The notes: generated from the letters alone by a model not told the origin. 64,000 nucleotides of DNA from Bradyrhizobium sp. NFR13 (GCF_900114605.1 NZ_FOTP01000005.1:248001-312000); one strand, 5' to 3'; positions 26,169 to 34,952 are shown, numbered from the stretch's first letter. Numbers and translations are program-made.

Positions 26169-27626
26169 TCAGTGCGCCTGAAGCTGGACGATAGTGCCCG
26201 GCTGCGCCGGCGTGCCCTCCGCAATGACCAGATAGCGGCGTTGGGCCTTGCTGTCGCCGAGGACAAGCTGCCGGATCGGTCCGGCGGCATTGACGATGGC
26301 CGAACCTGCCGGATTGGTCATGAAAGCCGAGAGCGGCTGGATCGGGCCGCGACCATCGGCATGTTCGGCCAGTCCCAGCACATAAGGCTTCTTCGGCTGC
26401 AGGCCCGTGGCTGCGGCCTGGAACACCTGGATCAGCCCCTGATCGAACAGCGATACGCTGGTCGGCGCGCTGTCACCGGCCTTCGCGCCTTTCGGAGCGA
26501 GAGTGAGATGCGCGGTCTGCCCGGCGACGCCGAGCGGCTGCAGATTGTCGGTGCCGGCCACGCCTTCAGGGACGGCATTGGGCACATAGTTGATCGCCTG
26601 CGGCGCCTGACCGATCGGTACGTTGGCAATGACCTTGTTGGTCATCGTATCGATCGCTGCCAGTGCATCGGCGTTTTCAAGGCCGACATAGATCCGGCTG
26701 CCGTCGCCCGAAGGCCAGACGCCATGGGGCAGATTGCCGACCGGGACAGTGGCGACCCGTTCGAAATTGTCGGTACGGAACACCTTCACCTCATTGAGAC
26801 CGCCGATCGAGACATAGGCGAAAGTACCTTTGGCGTTGCGCGCAAAGTTGACGTGATTGGTGATCGGCCCGGTATCGATGGTCTTGATCAGATCGAATGG
26901 CGGCTGTGCATTAAACACTTGCGTCTTGCCGGTGTCCTTCAGCGTGAACCAGACCTGCCTGCCGTCCGGTGTTGCGGCGATGTTCGGGCAGAACGGGCTT
27001 TCCTGCTTCACGCGCGCGACGATGGCGCGATCGGCGACCGTGATGACGTCGACCTCCGGATTGAAGGACGAACAGACATAGCCGTATTTGCCGTCGGGCG
27101 AGAAGATCTGCATGCCCGGGCCGTTCGGCGTCTTGATGCGGGTCTTCTCTTGATAGGTCTTGGCATCGATCACCGACACGTAGTCCTCGCCGCGCACGGT
27201 GACCCAGATCTCGTTGCCATCAGGCGTATAGAATGCCTCATGCGGCGAGCGGCCGACGTAAGTTGTGTGCTTCACGGCATTGGTCGCAGTGTCGATAAAG
27301 GTGACGGAGTTCGATCCGATCGAGACCACGGCGATGGTCTTGTGGTCGGGCGCATAGCCCATGCCGTGGACCAAGACCTGACCCTTGTAGAGCGGGCTGA
27401 AATTGCCTGGCTGAGGATCGCCGAGACGGATCACGCCGAGCAGCTTGTTATCGGCGGGATCGGTGACCGATACCGTGTTGGAGAATTGCTCGGCCGCATA
27501 GATGCGGTCGCGGTGGCTGACCGGAATATCGGCATCAGAGGCGGCGCCCGGCGCCTGGCCTGCAATAGCTGAGGAAGCGATCATGGTGGTGGCGAGCAGG
27601 GTCGCGAAAACAAGATGACGTTGCAT
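26169..27626 (-). CDS. Exported YncE-like beta-propeller protein
   Basis: 485 aa with a signal peptide (about 1-23, ending IAGQAPG). The body has repeated YVTN-type blades, for example KTIAVVSIGSNSVTFID, 'EIWVTVRGEDYVSVID' and 'GSRIYVGLENADALAAID', giving a seven-bladed lactonase-like propeller around residues 40-330. The remaining ~150 residues form a second domain that I cannot name. Periplasmic. Related proteins are surface/periplasmic binders of unknown ligand. It starts 9 nt after the DUF305 gene ends and lies 70 nt before the ECF sigma gene. Confidence 0.8.
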   Translation of the reverse strand: MQRHLVFATLLATTMIASSAIAGQAPGAASDADIPVSHRDRIYAAEQFSNTVSVTDPADNKLLGVIRLGDPQPGNFSPLYKGQVLVHGMGYAPDHKTIAVVSIGSNSVTFIDTATNAVKHTTYVGRSPHEAFYTPDGNEIWVTVRGEDYVSVIDAKTYQEKTRIKTPNGPGMQIFSPDGKYGYVCSSFNPEVDVITVADRAIVARVKQESPFCPNIAATPDGRQVWFTLKDTGKTQVFNAQPPFDLIKTIDTGPITNHVNFARNAKGTFAYVSIGGLNEVKVFRTDNFERVATVPVGNLPHGVWPSGDGSRIYVGLENADALAAIDTMTNKVIANVPIGQAPQAINYVPNAVPEGVAGTDNLQPLGVAGQTAHLTLAPKGAKAGDSAPTSVSLFDQGLIQVFQAAATGLQPKKPYVLGLAEHADGRGPIQPLSAFMTNPAGSAIVNAAGPIRQLVLGDSKAQRRYLVIAEGTPAQPGTIVQLQAH

Positions 27627-27635
27627 GGTGAAGTC

Positions 27636-28112
27636 CTACTTCTTCATGGACGACATCGCGTCATGCGACATCGCGGAGTAATTGTGGGCGGGTGCTTTCG
27701 CCGTGGTCGCGGACGGCGTCGGCGATGACACTTGCGTTGGCGCCGGTGCCGATGGCGGCAGCGGTTGGCCGAGCGCCATCCGCATGGCGATGATTTCCTG
27801 CTGCTGCTCGACAATGATCTCCTGCGCGATGCGGCGGAGTTGTTCGTTCTTGCCGTAGCGCAACTGGGCGAGCGCCATATCGATGGCGCCTTGGTGATGC
27901 GGAATCATCATCGCGGCGAAGTCGACATCCACATCGCCGGTCGGCTTGACGTTCATGTCTGCCATCATCTTGTCCATGGCAGCATTGTTTTCGGCCAGGA
28001 ACGCGGATTCGTCCGGAGGCGCGGCGGACTGCGCATGCAGCCCAAATGCGCCGCCGAGACAGGCAATGGATATCAGGAGGGCGGATAGTCGTAATTTATG
28101 GAACTGTGACAA
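27636..28112 (-). CDS. DUF305 exported metal/stress-linked protein
   Basis: 158 aa from TTG 28112, chosen because AGAAAGGGAT precedes it and the product then begins with a clean signal peptide (SQFHKLRLSALLISIACLGG). A GTG at 28154 is an alternative. The DUF305 signature MMIPHHQGAIDMA is present with its paired histidines, and the C-terminus ends with Met/His-containing stretches (YSAMSHDAMSSMKK). DUF305 proteins are small four-helix, probably copper-related, exported proteins; the metal link is family knowledge, not shown here. First gene of the run towards the sigma factor. Confidence 0.8.
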   Translation of the reverse strand: MSQFHKLRLSALLISIACLGGAFGLHAQSAAPPDESAFLAENNAAMDKMMADMNVKPTGDVDVDFAAMMIPHHQGAIDMALAQLRYGKNEQLRRIAQEIIVEQQQEIIAMRMALGQPLPPSAPAPTQVSSPTPSATTAKAPAHNYSAMSHDAMSSMKK

Positions 28113-28272
28113 GCGACGATCCCTTTCTGCTGCATGCTGCGAACGAGCATTCACTGTGAATGATGCATTCAGGGAGATAGACGCAGTCGCGTCTTGGATA
28201 TTCCGTCGCCGGCGTATTCTTTAGCGGGCGTCACGCAACCGTGATCGCAGACGAATATGCAATCGATTGCCG

Positions 28273-29277
28273 TCAGGAACTGAAACGCGCGCGATAGTCC
28301 TGCGGCGTGGCAGAAAGCAATCGCAGGAAGCTGCGCCGCATGGTTTCTTCGGACCCGAAGCCGCAGCGTTGCGAAATGCGTTTCACCGGCAGTTTCGTTT
28401 CCGAGAGTAGCCGCCGCGCGGCCTCGACACGCAACTGCTCGACTGCGCGGGCGGGCGTGATGCCGGTGGCGTCCGCATAGTGCCGGCTGAAGCTGCGTTC
28501 GCTCATGCCGGCCTGTTCGGCCAGCATGGGCAGCGAGATGTCGTCGGCGAGGTGCTTGCCGATCCAGTCATGCAGCGCGCCGAATTTGTCGTCCGCGGTC
28601 TGCAGCGACAATGCCGCGCTGAATTGCGATTGTCCGCCGGGGCGTTTGAGAAACACCACGAGATGACGCGCCACCATCAGCGCGACGCTGCGGCCGAGGT
28701 CTTCCTCCACCAGCGCCAGCGCAAGATCGATCCCTGCGGTCACGCCCGCTGACGTCCAGAACGCGCCGTCGCGCACGAAGATCGGATCGGACTCGACATT
28801 GATGTCCGGGAAGCGCTTTGCGAGGTCGCTGCACCATGACCAGTGGGTCGCGGCACGGCGGCCGTCCAGTACGCCGGTCGCCGCGAGCAGGAAGGCGCCG
28901 GTGCAGACAGACGCTGTGCGGCGCGCCTTGGCCGCGCGCTTGCGCACCCAGGCAACTATGGCTGGATCGGACGCGGCGGCATGCACGCCGGGACCGCCGG
29001 CAATGAGCAGCGTGTCGATCGGCTCGGCGTGGCGTGGCAGATCGCTGGCAGCCAGTCCAAGGCCGGCAGAGGCGGTGACGCCTTGGCCGCCGCGCGCGAT
29101 CACGCGCAGTCTGTAGGGCGCGGGCTTGCCCTGGCGCTGCATGATCTCGTTGACCGAGGCGAAGACCTGCAGCGGGCCGGACACGTCGAGCAATTGCACC
29201 ATCGGGAACGCCAGCACGTCGATGGCGCGCGGGGTCGTTGAAACGATGTTTGGCGGAGAACGAGGGTTCTTTGGCAT
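28273..29277 (-). CDS. GlxA-type AraC family regulator with DJ-1/PfpI-like domain
   Basis: About 334 aa from ATG 29277 (MPKNPRSPP); ATG 29316 (MDKPTLARH) is an alternative. The N-terminal DJ-1/PfpI-like domain contains LLDVSGPLQVFAS and the 'nucleophile elbow' RTASVCTGAFLLAATG with Cys retained. The C-terminal AraC domain has two helix-turn-helices (LAEQAGMSERSFSRHYADATG and RISQRCGFGSEETMRRSFLR, shown as landmarks). Such regulators sense small ligands through the N-terminal domain. It is divergent from an isonitrile-hydratase-like gene 60 nt away, the probable target. Confidence 0.9.
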   Translation of the reverse strand: MPKNPRSPPNIVSTTPRAIDVLAFPMVQLLDVSGPLQVFASVNEIMQRQGKPAPYRLRVIARGGQGVTASAGLGLAASDLPRHAEPIDTLLIAGGPGVHAAASDPAIVAWVRKRAAKARRTASVCTGAFLLAATGVLDGRRAATHWSWCSDLAKRFPDINVESDPIFVRDGAFWTSAGVTAGIDLALALVEEDLGRSVALMVARHLVVFLKRPGGQSQFSAALSLQTADDKFGALHDWIGKHLADDISLPMLAEQAGMSERSFSRHYADATGITPARAVEQLRVEAARRLLSETKLPVKRISQRCGFGSEETMRRSFLRLLSATPQDYRARFSS

Positions 29278-29338
29278 TTCCGCCAGAGTGTGCCGGGCTA
29301 GGGTCGGCTTGTCCATTCACAAATATCCGGAGGAACCG

Positions 29339-30055
29339 ATGATCCCGCCAGACCAGCATCTCCAGATCGGCTCGCTGCTCTTCGAGGGCCTCGACCAGAT
29401 TGATCTCACCGGCCCGTTCGAAGTGCTATCGCGAATTCCAAATTCGACCTATCGCGTTTACGGCAAGACCGCCGATACGGTGCGCGACTACAGGGGGCTG
29501 CGCATCACGCCGGATGCCGCCATTGCCGATGCACCGCAGCTCGACGTGCTGCATGTGCCTGGCGGTTTCGGTCAGGAAGCGCTGATGGAGGATACGGTCG
29601 TGCTCGACTGGATCAGGGCACAGGCCGGGCATGCGCGCATCTTCTCGGTCTGCACCGGCGCGCTGATCTGCGGCGCTGCGGGCCTGCTGATGGGGCGCCG
29701 CGCGACCACGCATTGGGCGTCGTTTCATTTGCTGCGTTACTTCGGCGCGACGCCGGTCAATGAGCGCGTGGTGATCGATGGCGACTGGATATTCGCCGCC
29801 GGCGTCACCTCGGGCATCGACGGTGCGCTGCGTCTGGCTGCGGAACTGCGCGGCGATGAGGTCGCGCAGGGCATACAGCTCTTCATGGAATATGCGCCGC
29901 AGCCGCCGTTCAACAGCGGGACGCCTGAAACAGCACCGGCCGCGGTACTGGCGCAGACCCGTCAGTCGGTGGCGAAGATCACGGCGCAGCGTGAGGCGAC
30001 GGCGCAACGGATCGCGACCAAACTCGGCATCATTGTGCCGACGGCAGCGGAGTGA
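29339..30055 (+). CDS. DJ-1/PfpI protein, isonitrile hydratase-like
   Basis: 238 aa from ATG 29339, with a strong GGAGGAACC Shine-Dalgarno; longer frames run through the neighbour and are rejected. Key residues are Asp22 (DQIDLTGPFEV) and Cys105-Thr106 (FSVCTGALICG), the same Asp/Cys/Thr set as Pseudomonas isonitrile hydratase, which turns isonitriles into N-substituted formamides. It also has the 'GVTSGIDGALRLAAEL' helix typical of that family. Cytosolic. Divergent from the GlxA regulator and followed by an NTF2-like gene. Confidence 0.8.
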   Translation: MIPPDQHLQIGSLLFEGLDQIDLTGPFEVLSRIPNSTYRVYGKTADTVRDYRGLRITPDAAIADAPQLDVLHVPGGFGQEALMEDTVVLDWIRAQAGHARIFSVCTGALICGAAGLLMGRRATTHWASFHLLRYFGATPVNERVVIDGDWIFAAGVTSGIDGALRLAAELRGDEVAQGIQLFMEYAPQPPFNSGTPETAPAAVLAQTRQSVAKITAQREATAQRIATKLGIIVPTAAE

Positions 30056-30099
30056 GCGGCACCCGCGCGCCTGCACGACAATCAGAAGGGAATACGATC

Positions 30100-30471
30100 A
30101 TGAACCTCACCCATGTCCACGCTTTCACCGCAGCGATGCAGCGCAAAGACCTCGATGCCATGCTTAGTCACATGGCCGACGACATCGTGCTGAAGACGCC
30201 ACTCGCTGCCGAGCCCTTCAGAGGCAAGGCTGCGATCCGGCCGGTGGTGACAGCGCTGCTGGGTGTCGTCGACGCATTCGACTTCCGTGAGATCCTGCAA
30301 GGGCCGGAACATGTTTCGGCATTCTTCGGCATCACCGTCGGTAGTGAACAACTCGATGGCGTCGACTACTGGCGTCTGAATGATGCCGGCTTCATTCAGG
30401 AAATGACGGTACTGTGGCGGCCGCTGCCAGCGGCGCTGGCCGTCGAGAAGAAGCTGGCCGCAGCCGCGTAG
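30100..30471 (+). CDS. NTF2/SnoaL-like small protein
   Basis: 123 aa from ATG 30100 with AGAAGGG upstream. The NTF2-like cone fold is suggested by MQRKDLDAMLSHMADDIVL, the FRGKAAIRPVVTALL helix and VDYWRLNDAG. Such proteins are ligand-binding or small isomerase-type domains with no common function. It follows the isonitrile hydratase-like gene by 44 nt and is probably co-transcribed, so it may act on the same pathway (inference). Convergent with the MocR gene 6 nt downstream. Confidence 0.8.
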   Translation: MNLTHVHAFTAAMQRKDLDAMLSHMADDIVLKTPLAAEPFRGKAAIRPVVTALLGVVDAFDFREILQGPEHVSAFFGITVGSEQLDGVDYWRLNDAGFIQEMTVLWRPLPAALAVEKKLAAAA

Positions 30472-30477
30472 ACAGCG

Positions 30478-31974
30478 TCAACCCTTCGGCCGTTTCGGTG
30501 CTTTGCCGGAGCGGCCGCGCGGCGTGGCGGTGTCGCGCAGGACCTGCCCGATGATCGCAGCGGCCTTGTCGATCTCCCGTTCGTTCCAGGCGGCAAAGCC
30601 CAGGAACAGTCCCTGGGCGCTGGCCGGTCCGGCGAAATGCATGGAGAGTGGGCGGGCCGTGACGCCAAGCTCGGCCAGCCGCGCCGAAATGGTGCGGTCG
30701 TCGTATTGCGGATTCAGATAAGCGAGAAGCTGCATGCCGCCGGCCGGCGGTTCGATCGTCAGATGATCGCCGGCATGCATGCGCAGCGCCTGCAGCAGAT
30801 GATCGCGCCGGCTGCGATAGACACGCGTCATCTTGCGGATATGTGCCGCGAAGTGGCCGTCGTCGATGAATTCGGCCAGCGCATCCTGCACCGGTGCCGG
30901 CACGATATGGCTGCCGTGGCGCTGCGCCTTTTCGAACAGATCGGCGAGATCAGGCGGCACGATGGCGTAGCCGCTGCGCACATCCGAGAACATCGATTTC
31001 GAGAAGGTGCCGACATAGAACACGCGGCCGCTGTCATCGAGGCCCTGCAGGGCGGCGACAGGGCGGCCGTCATAGTGGAATTCGCTGTCGTAGTCGTCCT
31101 CGACGATCGCCGCGCCGATGTCATTCGCAAAACCGAGCAGTTGTTGCCGGCGGCTGACAGGCATCAGCCGTCCGGTGGGATGCTGATGCGACGGCGTCAC
31201 GAAGATCAGCCGCGGACGATCGCGGCGTCCCTTGAAGGCGAGACCGCCGCGATCCAGCGCAATGCCGCGCACGCTGGCGCCGGCCGCATCCAGCGCCGCG
31301 CGGGCGCCGCCATAGCCGGGGCTCTCCACCCAGGCGAGATCGCCGGCATCGAGCAGGACGCGGGCGATCAGCTCCAGCGATGCCTGCGCCGACGGCATGA
31401 TGATGATCTGCCGCGCCTCGGCCCTGACGCCGCGATGCTCGGTGAGATGGCGGAGCAGGGCGGTGCGCAGCGATGCGCGATTGATCGCGGGATCGCCGGT
31501 CGGCGCCCGCCGTGCCGCGCGGCGCAGGCAGCGCGCCCAGATGTCATGGGGAAACAGCCGGCTATCGGCGAGCACCGTGGCCAGCGGCTGCGGCGGACCC
31601 TTGTTGACGAACGGCCAGTCCGACTTCCGCACGCGCTCGGCCCAGCGCGACAGGCCGAGCGGCTTCGGCGCTCGGCCTGCGATGTTGCGTCCGGTGAGCA
31701 GCGTCTGGCGCTCGGCAGCGGCAACCGTCGGGCGTCGCCCCTGCGCGACGTCGAGATAGCCCTCCATGGCCAGTTGATCGATGACGGCCGAGACGGTGTT
31801 GCGCGCGATGCCGAGCTGCAGCGCGCAGTCGCGGCTCGACGGCAGGCGATGGCCGGGCGGCAGCGCGCCGCTCAGGATCGCCGCGCGGAGCTGATCGTAG
31901 AGCTGCCGCGTCAAAGTCTCGCCGCTCGCGGACCCGCGCTCGATATCGATCAGCCCCGCGAGAATGTCGCCCAT
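30478..31974 (-). CDS. MocR/PdxR-type GntR regulator with aminotransferase domain
   Basis: 498 aa from ATG 31974. An N-terminal GntR winged helix (about 14-80, including SRDCALQLGIARNTVSAV) is followed by a fold-type-I aminotransferase-like domain. The PLP lysine lies in YVGTFSKSMFSD, with IVEDDYDSEFHYDG and the 'WVESPGYGGARAAL' segments typical of the family. MocR proteins use PLP or PLP-adducts as effector and do not transaminate. Divergent from an EamA transporter gene 109 nt away, which is its probable target. Confidence 0.9.
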   Translation of the reverse strand: MGDILAGLIDIERGSASGETLTRQLYDQLRAAILSGALPPGHRLPSSRDCALQLGIARNTVSAVIDQLAMEGYLDVAQGRRPTVAAAERQTLLTGRNIAGRAPKPLGLSRWAERVRKSDWPFVNKGPPQPLATVLADSRLFPHDIWARCLRRAARRAPTGDPAINRASLRTALLRHLTEHRGVRAEARQIIIMPSAQASLELIARVLLDAGDLAWVESPGYGGARAALDAAGASVRGIALDRGGLAFKGRRDRPRLIFVTPSHQHPTGRLMPVSRRQQLLGFANDIGAAIVEDDYDSEFHYDGRPVAALQGLDDSGRVFYVGTFSKSMFSDVRSGYAIVPPDLADLFEKAQRHGSHIVPAPVQDALAEFIDDGHFAAHIRKMTRVYRSRRDHLLQALRMHAGDHLTIEPPAGGMQLLAYLNPQYDDRTISARLAELGVTARPLSMHFAGPASAQGLFLGFAAWNEREIDKAAAIIGQVLRDTATPRGRSGKAPKRPKG

Positions 31975-32083
31975 CAAACTGGCTCAGTCATTTTTGCTAG
32001 AATGGATCTTTGATTAGGGCCAGTAAAACCTAGTGTCATCGCTCTGTCGAGTGCGCCATGCACCGAAGCCGCGAGATGAAGCC

Positions 32084-33040
32084 ATGTCCGAATATCCCCT
32101 GTCGCGCCGCACGGCGCTGCTGTTGTTTGCCGTCGTCGTGACCATGTGGGGGCTGAACTGGACGCTGACGAAATTTCTGGTGCAGCACATTCCGCCGCTA
32201 TGGTCGGTCGCCCTCCGCGCGGTCGTTGCCACGCTCGCTCTGGCGGCCATTACGCTCGCGCGCCGGCAATTCATCGTGCCGCGCCGCGGCGACATGCCGG
32301 TGATCGTCAGCGTCGCGCTGCTGCATATGGGCGCGTTCTCGGTGCTGGTCGCGTTCGGCCTGCAATTCGTCCCGGTCGGGCGCTCCATCGTGCTCGGCTA
32401 CACCACGCCGCTCTGGGTTGCGCCCGCCGCGTGGCTGCTGCTGCGTGAGCCCGTTCCGCGAGAACGTCTGGCGGGCATCGTGCTCGGGCTTGCCGGCATC
32501 GCGGTCATGTTCAACCCCTCGGCTTTCGACTGGGGCAACGGCAATGCGCTGATCGGCAGCGGGTTGTTGCTGTTCGCGGCTTTGTGCTGGGCGGCGAATA
32601 TCGTCTATGTCCGCGGCCACCGCTGGATCTCCGAACCGTTTCAACTGGTGTTCTGGCAGGCGCTGCTCGCGAGCGTGCTGCTGACGGTGCTGGCGCTGAT
32701 GCGCGAAGGTGTCCCCGATATCGCATGGACGCGCGAAATTGTTGGCGCGCTGCTGTTCGGCGGGATCTTCGGCACGGCGCTGGCGCATTGGGCGATGGTG
32801 ATCATCAACCGCAGCCTGCCGGCGACCATCACGTCGCTCGGTTTGCTGGCGACGCCGGTCATGGGCGTCGCGATCTCCGCGCTGGTGCTGGGCGAGGCGA
32901 TCGAGCTGTCGCTGATCGCCGCCATGGCCATGATCCTCGGCGGAATCGTCATGGGGACGATGTCGCTCAAGAGACCGGATGCAGCAGCGGCTGCGCAGCC
33001 TATCCCAGCTGCCGCCCAACCATCTCGCCAATCGCTGTGA
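32084..33040 (+). CDS. EamA/DMT family transporter
   Basis: 318 aa from ATG 32084 (MSEYPLSRRTALLLFAV). Ten hydrophobic segments in the duplicated EamA arrangement, with the characteristic FVPVGRSIVLGYTTPLWVAP and the second-repeat VINRSLPATITSLGLLATPVMG. Inner-membrane exporter of a metabolite; substrate unknown. Divergent MocR regulator upstream. Its 3' end overlaps the 3' end of the convergent beta-lactamase gene by 41 nt (33000-33040). Confidence 0.88.
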   Translation: MSEYPLSRRTALLLFAVVVTMWGLNWTLTKFLVQHIPPLWSVALRAVVATLALAAITLARRQFIVPRRGDMPVIVSVALLHMGAFSVLVAFGLQFVPVGRSIVLGYTTPLWVAPAAWLLLREPVPRERLAGIVLGLAGIAVMFNPSAFDWGNGNALIGSGLLLFAALCWAANIVYVRGHRWISEPFQLVFWQALLASVLLTVLALMREGVPDIAWTREIVGALLFGGIFGTALAHWAMVIINRSLPATITSLGLLATPVMGVAISALVLGEAIELSLIAAMAMILGGIVMGTMSLKRPDAAAAAQPIPAAAQPSRQSL

Positions 33041-33881
33041 ATACCGTCTCCAATTGCGGAGCCGTCGGCGTGCCGCCCTGCGTATAGGCGGCGATGACGA
33101 CAGGCTGGTCCGGCTTCGGCCAGGTCACGGCGATATCGCCGGCGGCGTCCTTGCCGTTATTGCCAGTCTTGTCGCCGATCTTCCATGTCTTGGGCAGTCC
33201 GGCGCGCAGGCGCTTGTCGCCGGTCTTGCAGTTCACCATCCAGTCGATGAGCTGATCGCGCGAGGCGGGTGTCAGCACATTGCCGGTGATGAAGCGCTTG
33301 ACGTTGCCGGCCATGGCGGCGGGCGTGGTTGTGTCCTGCGGATTTCCGGGACGCGAACGGTTCAAGAGCGGTTCGTTGTGATCGAGGCGCGAGACGCTGT
33401 CGCCGGTCTTGTTCCAGAAGGCGGTGAGGGCAGCCGGACCGCCGACGCGCGCCAGCAGCATGTTGGCGCAGGTGTTGTCGCTGAGCTCGACGGTGGCCTT
33501 GCACATGTCGGCGACCGACAGCGCGCCCCTGGCAAGATTGTCGCGCGCGACCGGCGCATATTGCAGCAGGTCTGCGGCGGCATAGGGGATCATCTGATCG
33601 GGCTTGTCCTCGCCGCGGTCGATGCGGGCGAGAACGCAGGCGGCAAGCGAGGCCTTGAACGTGCTGCACATCACGAAGCGCTCATGGGCGCGCCACGCGA
33701 TCTTTGTCCCCGTCTTCAGGTTCTCGGCATAGACGCCGATCCGCCCGCCGGTGTCGCGTTCATAGGCCTGCAAGGGAGCGTGCAAGGCCGCTGGCGCGTC
33801 TTTCTCCTTTTCTTTTGCAAAAGCGGGCCACACTGCGAGCGCCGGCGCAGCCGCCAGCAATGTTCGTCGATTGATCATCAT
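33000..33881 (-). CDS. Class A beta-lactamase
   Basis: 293 aa. All active-site motifs are present: Ser73-x-x-Lys76 (STFK), Ser134-Asp135-Asn136 (SDN), Glu170 with PLLN (the Glu166 equivalent) and Lys238-Thr-Gly (KTG). The first 23 residues (INRRTLLAAAPALAVWPAFA) form a Tat-like signal with twin arginine. The periplasmic enzyme hydrolyses the beta-lactam ring by a serine acyl-enzyme. Two in-frame ATGs (33881, 33878) are equally possible. No LysR/AmpR-type gene is adjacent. The cysteine pairing of known carbapenemases is not present. Convergent and overlapping with EamA. Confidence 0.92.
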   Translation of the reverse strand: MMINRRTLLAAAPALAVWPAFAKEKEKDAPAALHAPLQAYERDTGGRIGVYAENLKTGTKIAWRAHERFVMCSTFKASLAACVLARIDRGEDKPDQMIPYAAADLLQYAPVARDNLARGALSVADMCKATVELSDNTCANMLLARVGGPAALTAFWNKTGDSVSRLDHNEPLLNRSRPGNPQDTTTPAAMAGNVKRFITGNVLTPASRDQLIDWMVNCKTGDKRLRAGLPKTWKIGDKTGNNGKDAAGDIAVTWPKPDQPVVIAAYTQGGTPTAPQLETVFTAIGEMVGRQLG

Positions 33882-34077
33882 GGCGTGTCATTCGCGGGCG
33901 AAGAGGGAGAATTGATGGCGGGCGATCGGGTATCGGCAATTTCGCGGGGAAGGGGATTGCGCTACACTCTGATTCTGGCGCGGCCTACGCCTCCCCCCTC
34001 CAGCGGGAAAGTATCCATCATACCGGGCTCTCTGATCACCGAACCAACTGTTCGAGCATCAAGCATAAGGAGGGGTT

Positions 34078-34173
34078 GTGACAACGCTCGCACCAGGAGG
34101 TTCTCACGATGCGTCTTTCTGCGCCTGTCTATCAATTGAAGCGCAAGGCCAGGCTTCTCTCCCGCACCGATAA
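34078..34173 (+). other. Possible 31-codon leader ORF before the DnaB-like gene
   Basis: GTG 34078 follows AAGGAGGGG (34067-34075) closely and opens a frame of 31 codons (TAA at 34171-34173) that runs across the start codon of the next gene in another frame. It may be a leader affecting that gene's translation. The spacing is short, so initiation is doubtful. Confidence 0.3.
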
Positions 34174-34822
34174 CATTCCGCTGCACGAGGCACTCGACAG
34201 GATCGCCGTGCGAGAAGGCTTCGGCGCCTGGAGCCTGCTCGCGGCGCGGATGTCTTCGGTGACACCTGCCGCGAAACTGTTCGAACAACTGTCTCCCGGC
34301 GATCTCGTGCTGGTCGGCGCGCGCCCGGGCCAAGGCAAGACGCTGATGAGCCTGAAGCTTGCCGTGGAGGCGATGCAATCAGGCCATCGCAGCGTGTTCT
34401 TCTCGCTGGAATACGCTGAAAAGGATGTGCTGGATCGTTTCAGTGCCATCGGCGTGGACCGGGCGCGTTTCGATACTCTGTTCGAATTCGACAATTCCGA
34501 CGACATCTGTGCGGATTACGTGGCCCGGAAACTGGCGGACGCGCCGCGCGGCACGCTTGTGGTGATCGACTATCTGCAACTACTCGATCAGAAACGCGAG
34601 AACCCGGCCTTGATGGTGCAGGTGCGCGCACTGCAGTCATTCGCCAGGGAACGCGGGCTGATCTTCGTCTTCATCTCGCAGATCCACCGGTCCTACGATC
34701 CGGCGGTGAAGCCATATCCCGATCTGGATGATGTGCGGCTGCCGAATCCTGTCGATCTCGGCCTGTTCAGCAAGACATGCTTTCTGAACAACGGCGACAT
34801 CAGGTTTCAGGCGGCGCGCTGA
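34109..34822 (+). CDS. Stand-alone DnaB/RecA-like ATPase
   Basis: 237 aa. A P-loop ATPase with the RecA fold of the DnaB C-terminal domain: Walker A GARPGQGKT (70-78), SVFFSLEYAEKDVLDR, Walker B VVIDYLQLLD with Asp154, and FVFISQIHRS carrying the SQ sensor (190-191). It lacks the DnaB N-terminal primase-binding domain, so it is not a replicative helicase. The N-terminal 50 residues (DNIPLHEALDRIAVREGFGAW) form a small helical motif found in several unrelated proteins. AGGAGG precedes ATG 34109. Cytosolic. Isolated gene, function unknown. Confidence 0.75.
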   Translation: MRLSAPVYQLKRKARLLSRTDNIPLHEALDRIAVREGFGAWSLLAARMSSVTPAAKLFEQLSPGDLVLVGARPGQGKTLMSLKLAVEAMQSGHRSVFFSLEYAEKDVLDRFSAIGVDRARFDTLFEFDNSDDICADYVARKLADAPRGTLVVIDYLQLLDQKRENPALMVQVRALQSFARERGLIFVFISQIHRSYDPAVKPYPDLDDVRLPNPVDLGLFSKTCFLNNGDIRFQAAR

Positions 34823-34848
34823 AGGAGCCAACGATCGCCTGTCCCGGC

Positions 34849-34907
34849 CATCCACGTCTTTCATTGTCGCCAAGACGTGGATGCCCGGCACGAGGCCGGG
34901 CATGACG
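34849..34907. repeat. Hairpin pair between the ATPase and GT39-type genes
   Basis: CATCCACGTCTT (34849-34860) and AAGACGTGGATG (34872-34883) form a perfect 12-bp stem. A second arm, GCCCGG/CCGGGC (34883-34901), follows and ends in GGGCATGACG. It may terminate both convergent genes. Resembles a dispersed repeat class. Confidence 0.7.
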
Positions 34908-34952
34908 AAGCTTAGAAGCAATGTGCTTGCAAGATTTTTGACGCCTGGGACA

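Noticed and set aside
33000-33881. Carbapenemase-type beta-lactamase
   Set aside because: The cysteine after KTG that forms the characteristic disulfide is absent (KTGNNG).
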